A stretch of 5,908 nucleotides of DNA from Bacillota bacterium (GTDB lineage Bacteria > Bacillota > Bacilli > Calditerricolales > Calditerricolaceae), in NCBI GenBank assembly GCA_017577925.1, contig PKQU01000132.1:1-5908 (forward strand), read 5' to 3'. The stretch's first letter is position 1. Every line of letters begins with the position of its first letter. Shown piece by piece: positions 1 to 4,958 of this stretch. Below the pieces are notes generated by a model. It had not been told where the DNA came from and made no database searches. It saw only the letters and a program-made list of their open reading frames with translations. The position numbers were made by a program, and so were the translations under genes.

Positions 1-427
1 GGGGTGGCCCGCCGCGGCGAAACGCGTCCGAAAGCCGCTTTCGCTGGCGAAAGACCGACACCGACCGGACGATTTGGCCACAGACGAGGAAGCTCCACAC
101 GACGGTCATCGTGGTCTCCATTCGCTGGAACTGGACGGCCAGCACGAAGCAGGCAAACCCGGCAAGCAGGAGCACGGCCAGGTGATGGCCAAGACCGCCG
201 GGCCGCCGCAACGCCCACAGCATGCGCAGCGCCCGAAACATGAGGTACGCGGCCAGCGCGGCGATGGCCACACCGAGGGTCAGCTGCGTAGGGTTCACCA
301 GCCATGCGCCCAACCAGTCTTCCGCCGTGGCTGCTGTCACGGCCGGACCTCCGGCGTCGAGAAACGCGTCGGCCAGGCGGCCCAAGAACCACCCACCGAT
401 CATGAGGAGAAACGAACGCCCGTACAT
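1..427 (-). CDS. Small integral membrane protein, unknown function (C-terminus off the left edge)
   Basis: The minus frame is open from ATG 427-425 to the window edge, giving 142 visible residues and no stop. I do not recognise a family. The protein is very hydrophobic. Likely membrane segments are at about residues 44-63 (TQLTLGVAIAALAAYLM region), 83-99 (LAVLLLAGFACFVLAV) and 104-122, with a weaker amphipathic stretch at 5-22. Arginine-rich loops follow at 65-75 and 126-131 (RQRKR), which by the positive-inside rule would face the cytoplasm. The start is supported by a strong Shine-Dalgarno sequence (GGGGGAGGAG) whose AGGAG core ends 5 nt before the ATG. The gene lies 152 bp downstream of gabD on the same strand, with a stable hairpin between them, so it may have its own promoter or be read through from gabD. 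The frame is well supported; the function is unknown. Confidence 0.72.
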   Translation of the reverse strand, partial: MYGRSFLLMIGGWFLGRLADAFLDAGGPAVTAATAEDWLGAWLVNPTQLTLGVAIAALAAYLMFRALRMLWALRRPGGLGHHLAVLLLAGFACFVLAVQFQRMETTMTVVWSFLVCGQIVRSVSVFRQRKRLSDAFRRGGPP

Positions 428-432
428 GCGGT

Positions 433-442
433 CTCCTCCCCC
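433..442 (-). promoter_or_regulatory. Strong ribosome binding site of the membrane-protein gene
   Basis: The minus strand reads GGGGGAGGAG, followed by ACCGC and the ATG at 427-425. The AGGAG core is 5 nt from the start (GGAGG is 7 nt away). This fixes the start of the left-edge gene. Confidence 0.7.
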
Positions 443-446
443 TGCC

Positions 447-473
447 CCGGTCCGGGTCGAGCCGACCCGCCGG
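447..473. other. GC-rich hairpin between gabD and the membrane-protein gene
   Basis: A perfect 7-bp stem (CGGGTCG / CGACCCG) closes a 3-nt loop at 460-462. It is extended by a further CCGG/CCGG pairing (447-450 with 470-473) across a 2-nt bulge. In the minus direction the stem ends just upstream of the purine-rich ribosome binding site of the left-edge gene. No run of T follows on either strand, so it is not a typical intrinsic terminator. It may be an mRNA leader or 3'-end stabilising structure, or a factor-dependent end for the gabD transcript. Confidence 0.45.
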
Positions 474-539
474 TGCCCACGTGCTTCGTATCGTTCCCAT
501 GTTTATGCGCAACCGGGGCAGCCCAGCCACTGTCGCGGG

Positions 540-579
540 GGAGGTCGCCGCAACATGAACAGAACCCCGGAGGTCGCCG
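540..579. repeat. 11-bp direct repeat just downstream of gabD
   Basis: GGAGGTCGCCG occurs at 540-550 and again at 569-579, separated by 18 bp. The second copy abuts the gabD stop codon (TTA at 580-582 on the plus strand). The two copies are identical. No function is apparent; it may be a small slippage duplication. Confidence 0.5.
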
Positions 580-2019
580 TTAGATGCCGAACGATACGTA
601 CTTGGTCTCCAGGAAGGCCTCGATGCCCTCGCGTCCGCCCTCGCGCCCGATGCCCGACTCCTTCCATCCGCCAAAGGGGGCCTGGGGTACCGACGGAACG
701 GGGTCGTTTACCCCGACGATGCCGTACTCCAATTGTTCGGAAACGCGCACGGCGCGCGATAAGCTCTGCGTGTACACATAGGCGGCTAACCCGTACCGGG
801 AACGGTTGGCCCTGGCAATCGCGTCGGCTTCGTCGTCAAACACCGTCACCGGCGCCACGGGACCAAAGGTCTCCTCCTGCCATACGGCCATCGTCTCATC
901 GACGTCGGTCAGCACCGTGGGGGCCACGAAATGCCCGCGCCCGTAGGCCCCCTCGGTTAGCCGATGGCCACCCACGACCACCGATGCGCCCTTGGCCCGC
1001 GCGTCGGCCACCTGGGCGAGCACCTTTTCCACCGCCGCTTCGTCGACCAGGGGCCCGATGTCGACGCCTTCCTCCAGGCCGTGGCCCACCTTCAGGCTGC
1101 GCACGGCGTCGACAAAGCGCGCCACAAACGCGTCGTAGACGCTGCGGTGGACAAGGATGCGGTTGGCGCAGATGCACGTCTGCCCGGCATTGCGGAACTT
1201 GCTCGCCACCACGCCCTTGACCGCCGCATCCAGGTCGGCGTCGTCAAAGATGAGGAACGGCGCATGTCCGCCCAGCTCCAGCGAGATGCGCTTCACCTGC
1301 GCCGCCGCTTCACGCATCAGGTACTTGCCCACTTCGGTCGAGCCGGTAAAGGTGATTTTACGCACGCGCTCGTCCCGCAAGAGCACGCGGCCGATGCGCT
1401 CCGGCTCGCCGGTCACCACGTTTACCACGCCGGCGGGCAGGCCCACCTCGTCGAGCAGCCGGGCCAGGGCAAGGGCGGTGAGCGGTGTCTGTTCGGCCGG
1501 CTTGAGCACCACCGTGCAACCGGCAGCAAGGGCCGGGGCCACCTTGCGCGTCACCATGGCTGCGGGGAAGTTCCACGGTGTGATGGCCGCCACCACGCCG
1601 ACCGGCTGGCGCAGCACCTGAATGCGTTTGCGCGGCGACGACGCCGGCACCGTGTATCCGTACACGCGGCTGGCTTCCTCGGCGTACCACAAGACAAACT
1701 GCGCGGCATACGCAATCTCGCCGCGCGCCTCGGCAAGGGGCTTGCCCTGCTCGCGTGTCAGCAGGCGGGCGAGGTCCTCTTGGTGCTCGAGAATGCGCTG
1801 GTACCACGCATGCAGTACGTCGGCCCGCTTGCGCGCAGGAAGGCCGGCCCATTCGGGAAAGGCCCGGTATGCTGCCTCCACCGCCCGCCGCACATCGGCT
1901 TCGGTGGCATCGGGCACCTCCCCGATCACATCGCCCGTCGCGGGATCGGTCACCGCAAAGGTACGGCCGTCTTCGCTGTCGCACCAGGAACCGGCAATCC
2001 ACATCTTGTGCATGCGCAT
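580..2019 (-). CDS. gabD: Succinate-semialdehyde dehydrogenase (NAD(P)+), GabD type
   Basis: Cytoplasmic aldehyde dehydrogenase that oxidises succinate semialdehyde to succinate in the GABA degradation branch; glutarate semialdehyde (DavD role) is a possible alternative substrate. The product is 479 residues, the usual length for GabD. Visible family features are the oxyanion-hole N150 in TPWNFP, K173 in VLKPAEQTP, the nucleotide-binding GSTEVG (226-231), the general base E248 in LELGGHAP, the catalytic C282 in GQTCICANR, EETFGP (382-387) and the C-terminal APFGGWKESGIGREGG block. C284 lies two residues after C282, like the redox-switch pair known in mammalian SSADH. E176 stands where E. coli GabD has a serine that favours NADP+, so NAD+ preference is possible (inference). 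The start at 2019 is chosen over an upstream-open frame that runs into recQ, because homology begins here and ribosome binding sites are present. An in-frame ATG at 2013 is equally plausible. The gene is 95 bp downstream of recQ. Confidence 0.93.
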   Translation of the reverse strand: MRMHKMWIAGSWCDSEDGRTFAVTDPATGDVIGEVPDATEADVRRAVEAAYRAFPEWAGLPARKRADVLHAWYQRILEHQEDLARLLTREQGKPLAEARGEIAYAAQFVLWYAEEASRVYGYTVPASSPRKRIQVLRQPVGVVAAITPWNFPAAMVTRKVAPALAAGCTVVLKPAEQTPLTALALARLLDEVGLPAGVVNVVTGEPERIGRVLLRDERVRKITFTGSTEVGKYLMREAAAQVKRISLELGGHAPFLIFDDADLDAAVKGVVASKFRNAGQTCICANRILVHRSVYDAFVARFVDAVRSLKVGHGLEEGVDIGPLVDEAAVEKVLAQVADARAKGASVVVGGHRLTEGAYGRGHFVAPTVLTDVDETMAVWQEETFGPVAPVTVFDDEADAIARANRSRYGLAAYVYTQSLSRAVRVSEQLEYGIVGVNDPVPSVPQAPFGGWKESGIGREGGREGIEAFLETKYVSFGI

Positions 2020-2020
2020 T

Positions 2021-2031
2021 CTCCCACTCCC
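2021..2031 (-). promoter_or_regulatory. Tandem ribosome binding sites before gabD
   Basis: The minus strand reads GGGAGTGGGAG-A, followed by ATG CGC ATG. The first GGGAG (2031-2027) is 7 nt from the ATG at 2019. The second GGGAG (2025-2021) is 7 nt from the ATG at 2013. Both starts are therefore equally well served, and the N-terminus could be MRMHKMW or MHKMW. Confidence 0.55.
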
Positions 2032-2054
2032 TTCGCTGCGATACGGTTTTCCCC

Positions 2055-2095
2055 GCGCCGTTCGCTCGGGGTGAGCCGGTTTGCGGAAACGGCGC
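2055..2095. repeat. 8-bp perfect inverted repeat in the recQ-gabD gap
   Basis: GCGCCGTT at 2055-2062 is the exact reverse complement of AACGGCGC at 2088-2095, with a 25-nt spacer. The spacer itself holds a small stem (GCTC 2064-2067 with GAGC 2073-2076). In the minus direction the repeat lies between the recQ stop and the gabD start, ending about 24 nt before the gabD ribosome binding site. No T-run follows on either strand, so a classic intrinsic terminator is unlikely. It could be an operator, a leader structure for gabD or a transcript-end structure. I see no convincing -10/-35 pair in this 95-bp gap. Confidence 0.45.
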
Positions 2096-2114
2096 AGCCA
2101 GACCACGGAGGCGA

Positions 2115-3665
2115 TCACGTGGCCGCCGGCGTCACCGGCAAAAGCTGGGCCAGGCGCTGCCGCCACCCCATCGGTGCGGTTCGCTTGCCCCACGATGCCG
2201 CACCGGCCGCATCGGCGTAGGCCGTCCAGTCCACCCCGCACGCCCAGCAGCACGCCGCCGGCTTCTCGCCGCCCGGCGAACCGAAATAGCGGTCCAGCGC
2301 GGCGCGCCGACAGCCCTCGCCCTCCGCCCAAGCCGCCAGCGCGCGAAGGCGCCGCAAGCGGTCCGCCCTGCGCGCGCGCAGGCGGCGGGCTACCTGTTTG
2401 GCGAGGCCATCCAGATCGGCCTTGGCGTCCTGCCACGTCCACGTGCCGGTAGCGGGGTCGTAGGCCATCGCCCCCGTCAGCTCCAGCTGGGCCACCACCG
2501 CGGAGAGATGCCGCATTTCCGGGTCGTCGACTTCATCCAGGCATGCGGCACCTTCCCCTTGCGCGCGCAGACGGGCCAGAAGCGGAACCAGGGCGCCTTC
2601 GGCGGGATACTCGCTCACCACCAGTCGCTGCTGCAACGCCAGGTCGGCCCGGTCGTACAGCAGGCAGGCATAGGCCGGCGCGCCGTCGCGGCCGGCACGC
2701 CCCGCTTCCTGCACGTAGGCTTCCAGGGACGCCGGCGCGTGGGCGTGCAGGACGAAGCGCACATCGGGCTTGTCGATGCCCATGCCAAAGGCGTTGGTGG
2801 CGAACACCACAAACAGCTCGCCGGCGCGAAACTGCTCCAGAATTCGCGCCCGCTCGTCGGCGGGCATGCCGCCGTGGAAATACGCCGCCGGCCGCCCATC
2901 GCGGCGGGAAAACCACGTGCAGAAAGCTTCCGCCGCCTCGCGCGTAGCCACGTACACGATACCGGGCCCGGCCAGGCGAGCAAGCCGTTCGGCCAGGACG
3001 GCCTGCTTCTGGGCTTCGCCCTCAACCGGCACGCAATCAAAGGCCAGATTGTCACGGTTAACCGGCAGGATGACGCGCACCGGGTCGCGCATCTTCAGCA
3101 CGGCGACAATGTCCTCCTGCACCGGCGGAGGGGCGGTGGCCGTCAGGGCCAGCGTCGGAGGACGGCCCAAGGCATGAACCACCTGGCCGAGGCGCAGGTA
3201 ATCGGGTCGGAATTCATGGCCCCACTGGGAGATGCAGTGGGCTTCGTCGACGACGAAAAGGGAGACCCCCGCGCGCGCCAGGCGCTGCGCAAAGGCGGGC
3301 TGCACCAGCCGCTCCGGCGACACGTACACCAGTCGGTACGCGCCGGCGAAAAGCCGCTCCTCCCGACGCCGCCGCTCAGCGGGGTCCAGCCCGCTGTGCA
3401 GCGCCGTCACGCCGCGAAAGCCGCGGGCGCGCAGCGCGGCAACCTGATCCTCCATCAGGGCGATGAGGGGCGAAACGACAACGCACACCCCATTCAGCAA
3501 CAGCGCCGGCAGCTGGTAGCAGAGGGACTTTCCGCTTCCCGTGGCCAGCACGCCCAGGGCGTCCCGGCCGGCGAGCACGGCCTCGATCAGCTCGGCCTGC
3601 CCCGGGCGAAAGGCGCGGTACCCGAAGTGGCGCTCCAGCGCCGCGCACAGGTCGGCTCGGTTCAC
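2115..3665 (-). CDS. recQ: Short RecQ-family ATP-dependent DNA helicase (RecS/YpbC type)
   Basis: 3'-5' superfamily 2 DNA helicase acting in recombination and repair. From the GTG at 3665 the protein has 516 residues. In order it shows the Q-motif FRPGQ (19-23), Walker A ATGSGKS (41-47), DEAH box (140-143) merging into the RecQ aromatic-rich loop AHCISQWGHEFRPDY (142-156), motif III TATA (175-178), FHGGM (263-267), motif V FATNAFGMGIDKPDVR (288-303) and motif VI QEAGRAGRDG (319-328). A zinc-binding subdomain follows, with C452 and the cluster C472, C473, C476 around RYFG. RQC and HRDC domains are absent, as in B. subtilis RecS, so recS is an equally apt name. The start at 3665 is preferred over a GTG at 3695 because it overlaps the upstream stop as GTGA and places the Q-motif at the usual distance; 3695 has no ribosome binding site. 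The local Shine-Dalgarno sequence is poor, consistent with coupling to the YpbB-like gene. Confidence 0.95.
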   Translation of the reverse strand: MNRADLCAALERHFGYRAFRPGQAELIEAVLAGRDALGVLATGSGKSLCYQLPALLLNGVCVVVSPLIALMEDQVAALRARGFRGVTALHSGLDPAERRRREERLFAGAYRLVYVSPERLVQPAFAQRLARAGVSLFVVDEAHCISQWGHEFRPDYLRLGQVVHALGRPPTLALTATAPPPVQEDIVAVLKMRDPVRVILPVNRDNLAFDCVPVEGEAQKQAVLAERLARLAGPGIVYVATREAAEAFCTWFSRRDGRPAAYFHGGMPADERARILEQFRAGELFVVFATNAFGMGIDKPDVRFVLHAHAPASLEAYVQEAGRAGRDGAPAYACLLYDRADLALQQRLVVSEYPAEGALVPLLARLRAQGEGAACLDEVDDPEMRHLSAVVAQLELTGAMAYDPATGTWTWQDAKADLDGLAKQVARRLRARRADRLRRLRALAAWAEGEGCRRAALDRYFGSPGGEKPAACCWACGVDWTAYADAAGAASWGKRTAPMGWRQRLAQLLPVTPAAT

Positions 3666-4816
3666 CCTTTCCCCATCCCCCCGCTCATTCCCCACTGTGT
3701 TGCCGGCACCGCCACGCTTTCACCTCCGGCCCGCGCACGCGGCGGGCGGGTTAGCGCCAGGCGGATGGCAAAATAGGACACGGTGCCACCGAGGGCATCG
3801 CGGATCGCCCGCAACCGGACAGTTCCGAGTCGGCACCGTGCCGCCCACACCGCTTCATGGGTGGCGCGGTCCAGGAAGCGAAAGATGTCAAATGTCGGAT
3901 CGCGCAAGGCGATCTCCACCACGTGGTCTTCCACCGTGGCCAGGCGCAGGCCCCGGCGGCGGGCCACCTCCTCCGGATCCAGTCCGCGCAGGAGGAGGGC
4001 GCGCGTCGCTTCCGCCGACGCGGAAAGCCCCTCACACGGCCGCGGTTCGGCCATGTTGTGCAGCAAGGGAAAACGCCTGGGCTCCCTCCGTGCCGCCTCC
4101 TGCACGCGGGCCACCGCCACCCGCAACGCCGCCCGCACCAGCACCGGCGATGCCCCTGCGTGTGCGGCCAGCTGCTGCGCCGTGGCCCCGCTCAGACCGC
4201 AACCGGAAAAGGAGGCCACGAGCATGTCGGCCAGACGAGGCGGCAGCCCGTCGAGGACCTGCTCCAGCTCGGCGCGCAGCTGCGCGGCACAGCCCGCCAC
4301 CGAACGGCCGGCGAGCAGCGCCCGCACCCATGCCTGGGCATCGATGGCGCGGACCACAGGAACAAAGGCGGTTTGTCCCCGCACCAAGTGGGACAGCGTC
4401 TGCACCGCAAGCAGCAGTCGCGGGTAGAGCACACGCCAGGCGCGCTCGTCGCGCAGTCCGTCCCATGTCACGAGCACCGCGTCGACGGCGGCGCCGGCAG
4501 GAGCCTCGCGCAGGGCACGCGCCCCCGCGTCCGTAACCGTTATGGAACGGCGGCCGCCGTCGGCACGTCCGCCCTCGTCAAGGTAGCCCCACGCCACCAG
4601 CTCGCGCAGCCGGCGCCGCACCGCCTCTCCCTCGGTCCCGTCCACCACGGCGTAATATCGGCGCAGCCCGTACCAGCACACGTCCTGGACAGTCTGGATG
4701 CCGCGGTGCCCTGCCAGCACGCGCCACACCGCCGTGGCCGTCCGTTCGCCCGCCATCCCGGAAGCCACCCGCAACACCAGCCAATGCAAGGGGTCGAGGC
4801 GTGCCCAGGCGCCCAT
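3662..4816 (-). CDS. ypbB: YpbB-like HTH_40 domain protein coupled to RecQ
   Basis: Homologue of B. subtilis YpbB, an uncharacterised protein encoded just upstream of recS. From the ATG at 4816 it has 384 residues. The N-terminal part carries the family's GERT (23-26) and IQTVQD (40-45) signatures. It continues into a winged-helix-like stretch (about 61-103: helix, LRELVAWGYL, then ITVTDAGARAL). A helical middle follows. The C-terminal HTH_40-type domain (about 265-312) contains LLLRGLDPEEVARRRGLRL and TVEDHVVEIA, followed by LRAIRDALGGTVSYFAIRLAL (334-354), a pattern typical of this domain. The reading frame extends to an ATG at 4855, but I prefer 4816: an extended -10 promoter overlaps the 4855 ATG, and AGGAGG lies upstream of 4816. 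The stop overlaps the recQ start by 4 nt. Two DNA-binding-like modules and the coupling suggest a helicase partner; this role is inferred, not known. Confidence 0.82.
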   Translation of the reverse strand: MGAWARLDPLHWLVLRVASGMAGERTATAVWRVLAGHRGIQTVQDVCWYGLRRYYAVVDGTEGEAVRRRLRELVAWGYLDEGGRADGGRRSITVTDAGARALREAPAGAAVDAVLVTWDGLRDERAWRVLYPRLLLAVQTLSHLVRGQTAFVPVVRAIDAQAWVRALLAGRSVAGCAAQLRAELEQVLDGLPPRLADMLVASFSGCGLSGATAQQLAAHAGASPVLVRAALRVAVARVQEAARREPRRFPLLHNMAEPRPCEGLSASAEATRALLLRGLDPEEVARRRGLRLATVEDHVVEIALRDPTFDIFRFLDRATHEAVWAARCRLGTVRLRAIRDALGGTVSYFAIRLALTRPPRARAGGESVAVPATQWGMSGGMGKG

Positions 4817-4828
4817 CGCCTTTCTTCG

Positions 4829-4834
4829 CCTCCT
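4829..4834 (-). promoter_or_regulatory. Ribosome binding site favouring the 4816 start of ypbB
   Basis: AGGAGG on the minus strand lies 12 nt before the ATG at 4816-4814, a little longer than the usual spacing. The alternative ATGs at 4855 and 4852 have no comparable sequence near them; the nearest purine-rich stretch is about 20 nt away. Confidence 0.5.
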
Positions 4835-4853
4835 CGACCGCGTTTTCGCCATC

Positions 4854-4862
4854 ATTGTATCA
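4854..4862 (-). promoter_or_regulatory. Extended -10 promoter element for ypbB-recQ
   Basis: The minus strand reads TGA-TACAAT, matching the extended -10 form TGn-TATAAT with one mismatch. No good -35 is present (GAGGCG at 17-nt spacing), which extended -10 promoters tolerate. Transcription would start near 4847, inside the longest possible ORF, leaving a leader of about 30 nt that contains AGGAGG ahead of the ATG at 4816. Confidence 0.5.
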
Positions 4863-4897
4863 CATCTTGCCGCTCACGCCTCTCCGCTGCCGCTTCT

Positions 4898-4927
4898 GCA
4901 TGTTTCTCCCGGCAAACGGGTATCAGA
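4898..4927 (+). promoter_or_regulatory. Candidate sigma-G promoter for gerA
   Basis: GCATG at 4898-4902 matches the sigma-G -35 consensus GHATR. Exactly 18 nt follow, then TATCAGA at 4921-4927, which matches five of seven positions of the -10 consensus CATNHTA. Transcription would begin near 4934, giving a leader of about 25 nt that contains the gerA ribosome binding site. Forespore sigma-G control is known for B. subtilis gerA operons. The match is by eye and could be chance. Confidence 0.42.
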
Positions 4928-4943
4928 AGAACAAGGAGCCGGT

Positions 4944-4950
4944 GGGAGGT
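4944..4950 (+). promoter_or_regulatory. Ribosome binding site of gerA
   Basis: GGGAGGT lies 8 nt before the ATG at 4959-4961. It supports that start and the basic N-terminus. Confidence 0.65.
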
Positions 4951-4958
4951 TGCGGGCC

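Noticed and set aside
481..520. Possible promoter for the membrane-protein gene (TTGCGC-N16-TACGAA on the minus strand)
   Set aside because: Each hexamer matches only three of six consensus positions, which is not better than chance.
2085..2100. Sigma-54-like promoter (TGGC...TTTCC on the minus strand) before gabD
   Set aside because: The required GG-N10-GC core is not met; only the -24 half resembles the consensus.
964..2220. Long plus-strand frame (418 codons) opposite gabD
   Set aside because: His/Arg/Ala-rich translation with no family signature, fully antisense to conserved gabD codons.
2020..2442. N-terminal extension of gabD by 141 codons, reading into recQ
   Set aside because: The extension is Arg/Gly/Ala-rich without homology, covers the recQ 3' end in another frame, and the GabD family begins at the 2019/2013 start with proper ribosome binding sites.
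3666..3695. Upstream GTG start for recQ at 3695
   Set aside because: No ribosome binding site precedes it, and the added ten residues are Gly/Glu/Arg-rich. The 3665 GTG gives the 4-nt overlap and normal family length.
1755..3776. Very long open frame (673 codons) on the plus strand opposite recQ and the gabD start
   Set aside because: It lies antisense to two clear genes, has no ribosome binding site, shows no recognisable domain and spans a gene boundary. Long antisense frames are expected in GC-rich DNA.
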